From JAVVPO01 sp036655715 (GTDB lineage: Bacteria; Bacillota; Clostridia; Lachnospirales; Cellulosilyticaceae): 64,000 bases of DNA. Positions 1-9,143 of the stretch are shown here, in pieces. Under the pieces are notes generated by a model, which did not search any database, was not told the DNA's origin, and was given only the letters and a program-made list of their open reading frames with translations. The stretch is from assembly GCA_036655715.1 (NCBI GenBank), contig JAVVPO010000001.1:1-64000 (forward strand), read 5' to 3'. Numbering within the stretch: the stretch's first letter is position 1; every line of letters starts with the position of its first letter. A program made the position numbers and the translations under genes.

Positions 1-192
1 CTATTGTATACTTCCATTTCTAGCCTCACTTCTTATTTAGTCTTTCTCTACTATTATACTTTTAATCCGGTATTTCTCCAACTGTTTTAGAAAATGGATA
101 TTTATTCCTTTGTCTATAACGGATAAAAAGATTTTAAATAGTAATAATATAACTATAAATCAGATTTTATTTGGAGAAAGGTGGCAAAATTT

Positions 193-411
193 ATGAATAC
201 AAAAACTTTTGATTATATTGCGCTTGCTCTAATAGTTATTGGTGCAATCAACTGGGGGCTTATTGGCTTCTTCCAATTTGACCTTGTAGCGGCACTCTTT
301 GGTGGAATGACATCTTGGATTAGCAGAGTTATCTACGCGATTATAGGTATTGCAGGTATTTATTCTCTTACACTATTTGGTCGTATTTCTAATAATGTTT
401 ATAAAAATTAA
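193..411 (+). CDS. DUF378 family small membrane protein
   Basis: A 72-residue protein with two hydrophobic segments, about residues 6-28 and 42-62. The first carries the GAINWGLIGF pattern that I recognise as typical of the DUF378 (YuzA-like) family. It is probably an integral membrane protein; its function is unknown. The open frame begins with a GTG at 181, but the purine-rich AAAGGTGG at 177-184 sits 8 bases before the ATG at 193, and family members start at MNTKTFDYIAL-like sequence, so I chose 193. A strong terminator follows directly, so it is a one-gene transcript. Confidence 0.85.
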   Translation: MNTKTFDYIALALIVIGAINWGLIGFFQFDLVAALFGGMTSWISRVIYAIIGIAGIYSLTLFGRISNNVYKN

Positions 412-446
412 AGCAAAAGAAGGTTACTCCTTCTTTTGCTTTTTTA
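412..446 (+). terminator. Rho-independent terminator of the DUF378 gene
   Basis: A perfect 12-bp stem (412-423 with 429-440), a 5-base loop and a run of T residues follow the stop codon immediately. Confidence 0.9.
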
Positions 447-647
447 TATCATTTTTTTAGTACTACCTACATATATTTAGTGATAAGCCTCCGTGTCCTT
501 TATTTTCTTTTAACTATTTTTTATCTATGTTCTCTAACAGCCTAGCTTTTCTTTTTTTTAAAATTAGTTATTTTATTTAAAAATAAAGGATATTTATTGG
601 CCTATCTTGAATAAATATATTAATAAAACATATTAGGGGTGATATCC

Positions 648-1061
648 ATGATACAGATTATTACAGGTCAAGCTGGAACAGGAAAAACTAAGCAACTGCT
701 CAGCATCGCTAATGAAAAAGCTAGAATTCAGAAGGGTCATGTAGTTTATATTGATAGTACAACAAAGCATCGTTATGACTTATCTCATCACGTACGCTTA
801 ATTGAAGCTACTACCTTCCCCATTACATCTCCTCACGATTTCTTTGGATTCTTATGTGGCATTTTATCTAGCAATCATGATGTTGAACTTGTATTAATTG
901 ATGAACTTGTTAAAATTACGCATCTTAGTATTAACGATTTAACTCATTTTGTTGAAAAGCTGAAAAATCTCTCTGAAAAGTACCACGTAGATTTTATCAT
1001 TGGCGCTACCTGTTCAACTAAAGATTTGCCTGAAAATCTTCTCCCTTATTTAGTCGCTTAA
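648..1061 (+). CDS. Small P-loop NTPase-like protein
   Basis: A 137-residue protein beginning MIQIITGQAGTGKT, so a Walker A motif lies at about residues 7-14; a Walker B-like hydrophobic stretch ending in LIDEL lies near residues 78-85. It has no membrane segment. It is much shorter than most P-loop ATPases and could be a single nucleotide-binding domain. I do not recognise a named family and assign no substrate. An in-frame GTG at 639 lies inside the AGGGGTGA ribosome binding site, so the ATG at 648 is the better start. It stands alone between terminators. Confidence 0.75.
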   Translation: MIQIITGQAGTGKTKQLLSIANEKARIQKGHVVYIDSTTKHRYDLSHHVRLIEATTFPITSPHDFFGFLCGILSSNHDVELVLIDELVKITHLSINDLTHFVEKLKNLSEKYHVDFIIGATCSTKDLPENLLPYLVA

Positions 1062-1090
1062 TATTTAATAATCTGTTTATTCATTTACCT

Positions 1091-1133
1091 AATAAAGCAC
1101 TAGTAAGAGTTCCCTTCTTACTAGTGCTTTATT
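1091..1133. terminator. Bidirectional terminator between the P-loop gene and glgX
   Basis: A perfect 17-bp inverted repeat (1091-1107 with 1117-1133) with a 9-base loop lies between two converging genes. T-rich sequence follows on the plus side, and A-rich sequence within the stem would serve the minus side. Confidence 0.8.
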
Positions 1134-1142
1134 CATTTTATT

Positions 1143-3071
1143 TTAAGCGTTCCTTGACTTAAAAACACATAAGCTAAAAGAATTCACTGTATAACAGGTA
1201 TTAAATACCTCTATCCTATTAGACTCCTCATAGGTATCTATCACCCTTTCCCATCCACTTTCTATATAGGGTAGTTCAAAAGATAATGATTCTACATAAT
1301 TATTAGCTATAATATAATAGGAAACATCCTTACTTTCTATATGATAGGCTAAGCTTCTTGAATGATAAGACCAATCAGGCTCATTATAATTAATGCCATG
1401 CCAGCTTATATGAGAGTCATTCCTCTTAATGAGTGTTTTTAATTCATCCTTTAACTTAATGATTTCCTTCATAAATTTATAATGATTTTCAAACTCTTTC
1501 CCTTTCTCCCAATCTACCCATAGTATTTCATTATCTTGGCAGTAAGCATTATTGTTTCCCTTTTGCGTTCTTCCTAGTTCATCCCCCATAAGTAACATAG
1601 GTACACCTTTTGAAAGAATTAACATCAACATATAATTTCTAACTTTCCTTTTTCTAAGCTTTAAGATTTCTAGATTTTCAGTTTCTCCCTCTACCCCACA
1701 GTTTTCACTATGATTGGCATTATTACCATCTTGATTATTCTCCCCATTTATTTCATTGTGCTTTTCAAGATAAGAAACTAAATCCCATAAAGTAAATCCA
1801 TCATGTGCTGTAACAAAATGCAAGTTGTTTAGCTGAGTCTTTCGCTCATCTATATGTGTCACTTCTTCTCCCATCATACACCTTACTACATCTTGGGTTA
1901 TTCCCATATCACCTCTTATAAATTTTCTCATTGTATCTCTAAAACAGTCACTCCATTCCACAAAAGGATAGGGCATTTTTCCTACGTCATAGTTGCCTTT
2001 AGCGTCCCAGCTTTCTGAAATAAGCTTAACTTTTGATAAGATAGGATCCTCTGAAATATCTTTTAGCAGAGATTCTCTATACCAATTTCCATTCTCATCT
2101 TGCCCCAGTATAGACGCTAAATCAAATCTAAATCCATCAACCCCCATGTATACTACCCAATACCTTAAACTTTCCAGTATAAGCTGTTTAACCACTATAT
2201 GCGCCGTATTTAATGTGTTTCCTGTCCCTGAGCAATTCATATAGTTCGCTTTGTCCATTTTATAGTAAGTATCATTACCTAGCTCTTTAAAATTAAATAA
2301 ACTCCCATGCTCCCCACCTTCACCAGTATGGTTATACACTACATCTAATATAACCTCCATCCCCTGTTCATGTATGTTCTCTACTAGTGTCCTAAATTCC
2401 TTTATTTCACCTAATACAGATTGATCCCAGCTATACTCATCCTGTAAAGCAAAAAATGCTATAGTATTATAACCCCATACATCTTGCATTTTTTCTCCTG
2501 TTATAGGATGAGTATGCTTAAGTGTATATTTATTCCATTTAAATATGGGTAATAGTTCAATCGTTGTAATGCCTAGTTCCTTAAGATAACCTAGTTTTTC
2601 TTGTATTCCTAAAAATGTTCCTTTATGCTGTACATTTGAAGAAGGATGCTTAGTAAATGCACTGACATGCATCTCATAGATAATAGTATCTTCCCACTGA
2701 ATACATGGCTTCCTATGTGTATAAGGTTCTAAGGCTACAACGATATTTCTATAAATATTTTTTCCTTTTGAAATTTCCCTCACACTATAGGCATAAGGAT
2801 CAATGAGTGCTATGCTCATCTTTTTATTTTTAAATACTTTCCATTCATAGGCCATTCCGGCTTTAATCCCTTCTATAAACACATGAAAAATGTCTCCTGT
2901 TCTCTGATCATCTTCGGTCAGCCAAACACTTATTATAGGCTCTAAGTCTTGATGCTTTTCATATATGTTTAAAAGCATGCTTTCGGCCCTATCTGAAAAT
3001 ATACCAAAATTAGCTCCATCTGCTTTTAAATGGCATCCTAGAATAGGTAATCCTCTGCTTATCTTAACCAT
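1143..3071 (-). CDS. glgX: Glycogen debranching enzyme / isoamylase-type GH13
   Basis: A 642-residue cytoplasmic enzyme without signal peptide, expected to hydrolyse alpha-1,6 branches of glycogen or related glucans. The N-terminal ~120 residues look like a CBM48-type domain. The GH13 barrel follows with DVVYNHT (region I), DGFRFDLAS (catalytic nucleophile Asp), LISESWDA (catalytic Glu) and TAHDGFTLWD (region IV His-Asp). The YNTIAFFA and MLLMGDELGRTQ stretches are typical of the GlgX/isoamylase/pullulanase I group. Start ATG has GGGAGGT in front. No other glycogen gene lies next to it. Isoamylase-type debranching versus type I pullulanase cannot be settled from sequence alone. Confidence 0.88.
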   Translation of the reverse strand: MVKISRGLPILGCHLKADGANFGIFSDRAESMLLNIYEKHQDLEPIISVWLTEDDQRTGDIFHVFIEGIKAGMAYEWKVFKNKKMSIALIDPYAYSVREISKGKNIYRNIVVALEPYTHRKPCIQWEDTIIYEMHVSAFTKHPSSNVQHKGTFLGIQEKLGYLKELGITTIELLPIFKWNKYTLKHTHPITGEKMQDVWGYNTIAFFALQDEYSWDQSVLGEIKEFRTLVENIHEQGMEVILDVVYNHTGEGGEHGSLFNFKELGNDTYYKMDKANYMNCSGTGNTLNTAHIVVKQLILESLRYWVVYMGVDGFRFDLASILGQDENGNWYRESLLKDISEDPILSKVKLISESWDAKGNYDVGKMPYPFVEWSDCFRDTMRKFIRGDMGITQDVVRCMMGEEVTHIDERKTQLNNLHFVTAHDGFTLWDLVSYLEKHNEINGENNQDGNNANHSENCGVEGETENLEILKLRKRKVRNYMLMLILSKGVPMLLMGDELGRTQKGNNNAYCQDNEILWVDWEKGKEFENHYKFMKEIIKLKDELKTLIKRNDSHISWHGINYNEPDWSYHSRSLAYHIESKDVSYYIIANNYVESLSFELPYIESGWERVIDTYEESNRIEVFNTCYTVNSFSLCVFKSRNA

Positions 3072-3112
3072 TTGTCTACCTCCCTTTCCTTGACCATTTA
3101 CCCTCTTTATAT

Positions 3113-3142
3113 AATATAGCCTAAATAGTTAGTTTTTTTCAA
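3113..3142 (-). promoter_or_regulatory. Probable glgX promoter
   Basis: On the minus strand TTGAAA (3137-3142) is followed after 18 bases by TATATT (3113-3118), about 42 bases before the glgX start. It is a reasonable housekeeping sigma match in a very AT-rich region. Confidence 0.45.
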
Positions 3143-3174
3143 ATAATTATTTTTTTGTTTTAAAAATTTCTTCC

Positions 3175-3203
3175 TTGCCAAAGTTTTTCTCTTATGCTAT
3201 TAT
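3175..3203 (+). promoter_or_regulatory. tyrS promoter
   Basis: TTGCCA (3175-3180), a 17-base spacer and TATTAT (3198-3203) form a good housekeeping promoter whose transcript would begin just before the T-box leader. Confidence 0.7.
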
Positions 3204-3225
3204 TAAAAAAACTATAAGTCAAAAA

Positions 3226-3445
3226 AGCGATGAAAAAGTCCTTTAGTAGTAGTATATGATAGTTTCAGAGAGTGTGCGTCTGCTGCAAGCACATACTTAG
3301 TATATTATGAATTACAATCTTTTGAGCTACATGTTTATGTCGGTTTCCCACCGTTATCTGGGCCTAAGGCAGAATTTTTCTGCAAATTAAGGTGGTACCA
3401 CGGGTTATCTCGTCCTTTTCTGGATGCGATAGCCCTTTTTTATTT
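3226..3445 (+). ncRNA. T-box leader RNA (tyrosine)
   Basis: The leader holds the conserved T-box sequence AAGGTGGTACCACGGG (3389-3404), which pairs with the tRNA acceptor end in the antiterminator form. A competing terminator follows: GGGTTATC pairs with GATAGCCC before a T run (3402-3441). Stem I contains an AGAGAG-type element near 3267-3273. A TAC triplet at 3313-3315, followed by a purine, is the likely specifier codon for tyrosine and agrees with tyrS downstream. Uncharged tRNA-Tyr should therefore allow read-through. Confidence 0.95.
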
Positions 3446-3470
3446 CAATTATTTTATAGGAGGTTTTATT

Positions 3471-4697
3471 ATGAATGCTTTTAATGTACTTCTTGAGCGT
3501 GGATTCATCCAGCAAACGACTCATGAAAAAGAAATTCGTGAATTACTTGAAAAAGAAAAAGTTACTTTTTATATAGGTTTTGATCCAACTGCTGATAGTT
3601 TACATGTAGGTCACTTTGTAACAGTTATGGCTATGGCTCATATGCAACAAGCTGGACACAGACCAATCGTTCTTCTTGGTGGTGGAACTGGTATGGTTGG
3701 TGATCCAACAGGTAAAACAGATATGCGTAAGATGATGACTCCAGAAATTATTGAGCATCACGTAAACTGTTTTAAAACTCAGCTATCAAAATTTATTGAC
3801 TTTAATAATGATGCAGCCATCGTTGTAAACAATGCTGATTGGTTACTTAAACTTAACTATATTGATTTCTTACGTGAAATTGGTGTGCATTTCTCTGTTA
3901 ACCGTATGCTTACAGCTGAATGCTTTAAACAACGTCTAGAAAAAGGATTATCTTTCCTAGAATTCAATTATATGCTTATGCAATCCTACGATTTCTTAGA
4001 ATTATATAGACAATACAATTGCAAACTGCAGTTAGGTGGTAATGACCAGTGGTCTAACATCCTAGGCGGTGTAGAACTTGTTAGACGTCTTCACGGAGAT
4101 ACTTCATTTGGTATGACTTTCTCTCTTCTTACAAATAGTGAAGGTAAGAAAATGGGTAAAACAGAAAATGGCGCTGTTTGGCTTGATCCTAAAAAAACTA
4201 GTCCTTATGACTTCTACCAATACTGGAGAAATATTGCTGATGCTGACGTTAAAAAATGTCTCTCACTTCTTACTTTCTTACCAATAGAAGAAGTTAATGC
4301 ACTCTCTAACTTAGAAGGTTCTGAGATTAATAAAGCTAAAGAAAAACTTGCTTTTGAAGTAACTAAGATTGTACACGGCCAAGAAGAAGCCCAAAAAGCC
4401 GAAGAAGGGGCTAAAGCTGCATTCAGCGGCAAAGGGGCTAAAGGATCTCTTCCAACTACAGAAATTGCTAAATCAGAGTTTGAAGAAGGGCTTAATATCA
4501 TTACTCTCGTAGTAGACAAGATGAATCTTGTTGCTTCTCGTTCTGAAGCTAGACGTCTTATTGAGCAAAAAGGTCTTAAGTTAGAAGGCAAATCTGTTGA
4601 ATCTTTAGATCAACTTGTAATACTTAATGATTTTACAGATGGCTCTTTAATGATTCAAAAAGGCAAAAAAGTATTCCACCAAGTGGATCTTATATAA
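3471..4697 (+). CDS. tyrS: Tyrosyl-tRNA synthetase
   Basis: A 408-residue class I aminoacyl-tRNA synthetase that charges tRNA-Tyr in the cytoplasm. The HIGH-type signature appears as HVGHF near residue 48, the tyrosine-binding region as GGNDQWSN, and the KMSKS loop as KKMGKT. The C-terminal ~80 residues (SEARRLIEQKG onward) form an S4-like RNA-binding domain. A GGAGGT ribosome binding site precedes the ATG, and the T-box leader upstream controls expression by tRNA-Tyr charging. Length fits the bacterial family. Confidence 0.98.
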   Translation: MNAFNVLLERGFIQQTTHEKEIRELLEKEKVTFYIGFDPTADSLHVGHFVTVMAMAHMQQAGHRPIVLLGGGTGMVGDPTGKTDMRKMMTPEIIEHHVNCFKTQLSKFIDFNNDAAIVVNNADWLLKLNYIDFLREIGVHFSVNRMLTAECFKQRLEKGLSFLEFNYMLMQSYDFLELYRQYNCKLQLGGNDQWSNILGGVELVRRLHGDTSFGMTFSLLTNSEGKKMGKTENGAVWLDPKKTSPYDFYQYWRNIADADVKKCLSLLTFLPIEEVNALSNLEGSEINKAKEKLAFEVTKIVHGQEEAQKAEEGAKAAFSGKGAKGSLPTTEIAKSEFEEGLNIITLVVDKMNLVASRSEARRLIEQKGLKLEGKSVESLDQLVILNDFTDGSLMIQKGKKVFHQVDLI

Positions 4698-4736
4698 AAC
4701 AAAAGCACAGAGAAAAATTCTCTGTGCTTTTGTTTT
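4696..4736. terminator. Bidirectional terminator between tyrS and the permease gene
   Basis: A 19-bp perfect stem (4696-4714 with 4718-4736) overlaps both the tyrS stop and the stop of the converging minus-strand gene. Outer A:T pairs supply the U tract in either direction. Confidence 0.9.
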
Positions 4737-5982
4737 ATTCAAAAATATTCCCCATATATCTTATCATCGTTACGCGTATAAAGGCAGCTATAGGTACTCC
4801 TAGCAATATACCTAACAGTCCAAACAGCTCTCCTCCAATAACGATAGCTAAAAGAACAACTACAGGGTGTAACTTCACACTATTGCCTATGACTTTAGGA
4901 ACAATGAACCATCCATCAATTTGCTGCAAGATAAGCACTGCCACCATAGCATAAACCCCCTTTTGAGGGTCAGGTCCTATTGAACCAATTATGCCCGCAA
5001 GAACAAATCCAACTACCGGTCCAAAATAAGGGATAATATTAAAGACTCCTGCTATGATTCCTATAATAATAGCAAAGTCTAGTCTAATTAAGGTAAGTGC
5101 TAGGCTAGTAAGTACAGCCATAATCACTGCATCTATAAGCTGTCCTCTGATATAGCCTGAAAAAACATAGTCCATATCTTGCCCAACATTTCTAGCTTCT
5201 CTTCTTATCTTCCCTGGCAAAACAAAATCTAGTGTCTTATTCCACCCTTTCAGCAATCTAGGCTTATCTTGTACAAGATAAAAGGCTACTACAATACCAA
5301 GCCCTATACTAATGGCATTACCTCCTAGACCCTTTAAAGTCTCAAGAATTTTATCAGTCAACCCCGTTGTTATCTGATCTACTGCGCCATAGATTCTACC
5401 TAGTATCTGCGTATTATTAGCGGATAAATTAAAGTTATCTACAACCCCAGTAATATTCTCCAGCATATTTTGGAAGTACTGTATATACTGATGGATACCA
5501 GCCATAAGACCTTCTACCCTTTTTGAGTCTAATACCGCATTGACATTAAGTGCAATAATAAGAATAAATAAGCCAATAATAGCTATAAGTGTCATAACCG
5601 TTAAAAATGTTCCCATTGTTCTTGAAGTATTCTTCTCTTTCAGGGGGTTTTCTTGCATTGGGTTATCTTTTTCTAACTTATTATTTTTTTGATGGCTATT
5701 TTTATTAAGGTTATTCTTTTCTTTTTTACGCTTTATTCTACACAAAGGATTCCATTTACATTTATTAGCATAAAACTCCACTATAGGATCTAATAAATAA
5801 GCGATAGCTATTCCTATTATTAAAGGTTTTAATAACTCTAAAATACGTGTGATAATTTTCACTAGCCCCCCCCATATTACTTGAATATTCATTAGGGCAA
5901 TACCTATCCCTATTACAACTAGTGTACTTGCTACAATATAAACAGCGATTGTAAAGTATTTGTTGTTGTTTTCAAATTTCAT
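4735..5982 (-). CDS. AI-2E family (UPF0118) permease-like membrane protein
   Basis: A 415-residue integral membrane protein with about eight hydrophobic segments: two before a highly charged loop at roughly residues 80-120, then six, the last group carrying the GVFNIIPYFGPVVG and LLGILLGVPIAA signatures of the AI-2E transporter/UPF0118 family. Members are related to TqsA and to YtvI-like proteins; substrate cannot be read from sequence, and some act in cation export. The Lys/Asn-rich cytoplasmic loop (KRKKEKNNLNKN...) is longer than usual. It is the last gene of the galT-like to pepD operon, 20 bases after pepD. Confidence 0.85.
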   Translation of the reverse strand: MKFENNNKYFTIAVYIVASTLVVIGIGIALMNIQVIWGGLVKIITRILELLKPLIIGIAIAYLLDPIVEFYANKCKWNPLCRIKRKKEKNNLNKNSHQKNNKLEKDNPMQENPLKEKNTSRTMGTFLTVMTLIAIIGLFILIIALNVNAVLDSKRVEGLMAGIHQYIQYFQNMLENITGVVDNFNLSANNTQILGRIYGAVDQITTGLTDKILETLKGLGGNAISIGLGIVVAFYLVQDKPRLLKGWNKTLDFVLPGKIRREARNVGQDMDYVFSGYIRGQLIDAVIMAVLTSLALTLIRLDFAIIIGIIAGVFNIIPYFGPVVGFVLAGIIGSIGPDPQKGVYAMVAVLILQQIDGWFIVPKVIGNSVKLHPVVVLLAIVIGGELFGLLGILLGVPIAAFIRVTMIRYMGNIFE

Positions 5983-6002
5983 ATGAGAGGTCTCCTATTC
6001 TA

Positions 6003-7457
6003 CTATGCTTTAATATTTTTAAGAAGTTCTACTAAGTAAGTATAAACTCTTTGCATAGAAGAAATACTTGCTCTTTCCTCTGGTGAATGAATTGCACGTA
6101 CATTTGGACCAAAAGCAATCATATCTACTCCAGGTAATTTCTCAGATATAAAGCCACATTCTAACCCTGCATGAATTGCTCTAATCTTTGGTTCTTCATT
6201 ATACATTTGTTTATAAGTTTCTATTGCAATCCCCCTAATTTCAGAATCTTTTTCATAAACCCATGCTGGATAAAAAGCTCCTACTTCACACTTGATTTCT
6301 AATATTCTACTAAGCACTGTAATCTTGCGTACAATTTCCATTTTTCTACTAGGCATAGAACTTCTAATAGAAAGTGTCACATGAATACCATCTTCTCCTG
6401 ATTGTACAACACCAATATTCATAGAGGTCTCTACAAGTCCACTTATTTGATGGCTCATCCCTGAGATGCCATTTGGCAAAAGTAATAATACATCTATAAG
6501 TTGCTTAGTTGCTACTTTTGTTAATTTTTTCTCCGCCTTAACTTCGCTTACGGCTATACAAATCCCAGCATCTTGCACTGCATATTCTTCACTAAAGTTA
6601 GCTTTCATCTCTTCTACTACTTCAGCTATCGCATTATATTGATTAGCCTCTGTAACAATAACAACTTCACACTCTCTAGTAATAACATTATCTTTTGTAC
6701 CACCAGATACTTCGCTTATCTCATAAGCTACTTTTTCTCTTAGTAACTCTAGTACTCTACCCATTAGTACATTAGCATTGGCACGCTCATGATGAATTTC
6801 TGCTCCAGAATGTCCTCCAATTAAACCATTAATAAGGATTCTATAAGCACATTCTTCTTTTGAAACTTTATTCCACTGATCTTCTATAATCAGATGAGCT
6901 CTTGCTCCACCTGCGCAACTTACTAAGAATTCTCCCTCATCATCTGTATCTAAGTTAAGAAGAATTTTACCCTCTAAATATTCTGGATGCAAATTAGCTA
7001 CCCCATCCATTCCAGTCTCTTCTGCAGTAGTCATCAATGCTTCAATCGCTGGATGGACTAAAGTATCATCTGCTAAAACAGCCATTTGATAAGCAATAGC
7101 AATTCCATTATCTGCTCCTAAAGTCGTTCCACGCGCTTTAATAAAGTCACCATCTGTATAAAGATCAAGTCCTTGTACTTCAAAATCAAAGTCAGTCTCT
7201 TTGTTTTTTTCACATACCATATCCAAATGCCCTTGTAAAATAACTGTTGGTGCATTTTCATAGCCTTTAGTCGCTGGTTTTTTGATGTAAATATTATTTA
7301 CCTCATCTTGTTTTACCCAAAGATTATGCTTTTTGGCAAACTCTACCATGTAATCACTAATAGCTTTCTCATTCCCAGAACCTCTTGGGATACGGCTAAT
7401 TTCTTCAAAATAATAAAATACTTTTTCTGGTTGTAAATTTCCTAATACTCTTGTCAT
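6003..7457 (-). CDS. pepD: Aminoacyl-histidine dipeptidase (peptidase D, M20 family)
   Basis: A 484-residue cytoplasmic metallopeptidase expected to cleave Xaa-His and other dipeptides. Visible M20 features are LQGHLDMV near residue 76 (metal ligand His and catalytic Asp), GADNGIA (bridging Asp), AEETGMDG (catalytic Glu-Glu), LDTDDEGE, and HAGLECG near the C terminus (last metal ligand region). The longest frame starts at 7475, but GAAAGGT lies about 8 bases before the ATG at 7457 and the resulting MTRVLGNLQPEKVF matches the family start. It follows the UPF0210 gene closely in the same operon. Confidence 0.93.
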   Translation of the reverse strand: MTRVLGNLQPEKVFYYFEEISRIPRGSGNEKAISDYMVEFAKKHNLWVKQDEVNNIYIKKPATKGYENAPTVILQGHLDMVCEKNKETDFDFEVQGLDLYTDGDFIKARGTTLGADNGIAIAYQMAVLADDTLVHPAIEALMTTAEETGMDGVANLHPEYLEGKILLNLDTDDEGEFLVSCAGGARAHLIIEDQWNKVSKEECAYRILINGLIGGHSGAEIHHERANANVLMGRVLELLREKVAYEISEVSGGTKDNVITRECEVVIVTEANQYNAIAEVVEEMKANFSEEYAVQDAGICIAVSEVKAEKKLTKVATKQLIDVLLLLPNGISGMSHQISGLVETSMNIGVVQSGEDGIHVTLSIRSSMPSRKMEIVRKITVLSRILEIKCEVGAFYPAWVYEKDSEIRGIAIETYKQMYNEEPKIRAIHAGLECGFISEKLPGVDMIAFGPNVRAIHSPEERASISSMQRVYTYLVELLKNIKA

Positions 7458-7480
7458 GTCTTTTACCTTTCTCATCTCGT

Positions 7481-8839
7481 TTAATTCTTAAAACTATGAA
7501 TAGGTGCAGGAATTCTGCCCCCTCTTGCAATAAACTTTTCACAACTGTATGGATTGACTGGCATAATCGGTGCACGACCTAATAAGCCACCAAATTCCAC
7601 ACTATCTCCTACATCCTTACCATAAACAGGTATAATTCTAACCGCTGTTGTCTTGGCATTAATCATTCCAATAGCCATTTCATCTGCAATAATCCCTGAA
7701 ATAGTCGCTGCACTTGTATGGCCTGGTATAGCCACCATATCTAGTCCTACTGAGCACACGCAGCTCATAGCTTCTAATTTTTCTAAAGTTAGTGCGCCTT
7801 GCTCAGCCGCACGAATCATAGCATGGTCTTCACTTACTGGGATAAATGCACCACTTAGGCCTCCTACATAAGAAGAAGCCATGACACCACCTTTTTTCAC
7901 ACAGTCATTGAGTATAGCTATACACGCTGTAGTTCCTGGAGCTCCTGCCACCTCAAGCCCCATTTCTTCTACAATTTCAGCAATACTATCGCCTATTGCA
8001 GGTGTCGGTGCTAGTGATAAGTCAATAATGCCAAAAGGTACCCCTAATATATCTGCTGCTTCCGTAGCTACCCTTTGCCCTGCACGTGTAATCTTAAAAG
8101 CTGTTTTCTTAACGGTTTCACAAACGGTTTCAAAGTCTCTACCTCTGACATTCTCTAGCGCTCTTTTGACAACGCCAGGACCACTTACACCTACATTAAT
8201 CACGCTATCATGTTCACCTACACCGTGGAAAGCCCCTGCCATAAAAGGATTATCCTCTGGTGCATTACAAAATACTACAAACTTAGCACAGCCGATACTT
8301 TCTCTATCAGCTGTACGCCTAGCTGTCTCTTTTATAATCTCCCCAATATCTCGTACTACATTCATATTAATTCCTGACCTTGTGCTTCCTACATTAATAG
8401 AGGAACAAACTCTTTGCGTCACATCTAGTGCTTCTGGAATAGAATTAAGCAAAATCCTATCAGCAGGTGCACAGCCTTTTTGTACAAGTGCTGAAAACCC
8501 TCCAATAAAATTAATGCCTACTTCTTTAGCAGCACGGTCAAGCGCCTTAGCAATGGGTACATAAGACTGCATACCTGTCGCTCCGCCAATAAGTGCAATA
8601 GGCGTTACAGAGATTCTCTTATTAACTATGGGAATACCATATTTCTTAGAAATCTCTTCTCCTGTTATAACCAACTTCTCAGCTTTCTTTGTAATCTTAT
8701 CATAAACTCTCTCACATAATCTATCCATATCTTCCGAAATGCAGTCTAGTAAATTAATGCCCATTGTAATCGTCCGAATATCTAAATTTTCCTCTTGAAT
8801 CATTTTATTAGTTTCTAAAACTTCTATTCTTGATATCAT
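7481..8839 (-). CDS. UPF0210 (PFL/DUF711) family protein
   Basis: A 452-residue soluble protein of the UPF0210/DUF711 family, recognised by its overall length and the stretches IRTITMGINLLDC, VNVGSTRSGINMNV-like, FHGVGEHDSVINVGVSGPG and GIIDLSLAPTPAIGDS. The fold is related to the glycyl radical enzyme-like PFL superfamily, but no glycyl radical loop is evident and biochemical function is unknown. GAGAGGT precedes the ATG. It lies 20 bases after the small ACT-domain gene; that ACT (UPF0237)-UPF0210 pairing is conserved in many bacteria and suggests that the ACT protein regulates or partners this one. Confidence 0.93.
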   Translation of the reverse strand: MISRIEVLETNKMIQEENLDIRTITMGINLLDCISEDMDRLCERVYDKITKKAEKLVITGEEISKKYGIPIVNKRISVTPIALIGGATGMQSYVPIAKALDRAAKEVGINFIGGFSALVQKGCAPADRILLNSIPEALDVTQRVCSSINVGSTRSGINMNVVRDIGEIIKETARRTADRESIGCAKFVVFCNAPEDNPFMAGAFHGVGEHDSVINVGVSGPGVVKRALENVRGRDFETVCETVKKTAFKITRAGQRVATEAADILGVPFGIIDLSLAPTPAIGDSIAEIVEEMGLEVAGAPGTTACIAILNDCVKKGGVMASSYVGGLSGAFIPVSEDHAMIRAAEQGALTLEKLEAMSCVCSVGLDMVAIPGHTSAATISGIIADEMAIGMINAKTTAVRIIPVYGKDVGDSVEFGGLLGRAPIMPVNPYSCEKFIARGGRIPAPIHSFKN

Positions 8840-8859
8840 AAGTTACCTCTCCCCATTTA

Positions 8860-9129
8860 CTAAATACGATGCATACAATCAAAAATATCTTCATGCTGTA
8901 GTTTAATATCTACTTCTAAGCTTTTACCTAATTCGCTTAGTTTATCTACTAGCTCATTAAATCTTCCATTTGCCTCAGAAATGTCTACAATCATCATCAT
9001 ATTAAAATAACCTTGTAAAATAGTTTGAGAAATATCTAATATATTGATGCTTTCTTCACTTAATAATGTGCACACTCTTGCGATAATCCCAACCTTATCT
9101 TTACCTACTACTGTTATAATTCCTTTCAC
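8860..9129 (-). CDS. ACT domain protein (UPF0237)
   Basis: An 89-residue protein consisting of one ACT domain: KGIITVVGKDKVGIIARV at the N terminus forms the first strand and ligand loop, followed by a second strand-helix unit. ACT domains usually bind amino acids or other small ligands. A longer frame opens with ATG at 9156, but its first codons contain the ribosome binding site AAAGGAGGA, which lies 7 bases before a GTG at 9127-9129; family members begin at this point (M/V-KGIITVVG), so the GTG start is preferred. It sits directly upstream of the UPF0210 gene and is likely its functional partner. Confidence 0.92.
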   Translation of the reverse strand: MKGIITVVGKDKVGIIARVCTLLSEESINILDISQTILQGYFNMMMIVDISEANGRFNELVDKLSELGKSLEVDIKLQHEDIFDCMHRI

Positions 9130-9143
9130 AACTAAATCCTCCT

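Noticed and set aside
4214..4591. Minus-strand open frame inside tyrS
   Set aside because: Lies wholly in a strongly conserved gene on the other strand and has no ribosome binding site.
7881..8564. Long open frame on the plus strand opposite the UPF0210 gene
   Set aside because: It mirrors the codon pattern of a well-supported gene, has no ribosome binding site, and its product (Ser/Thr/Pro/Ile-rich) matches no family.
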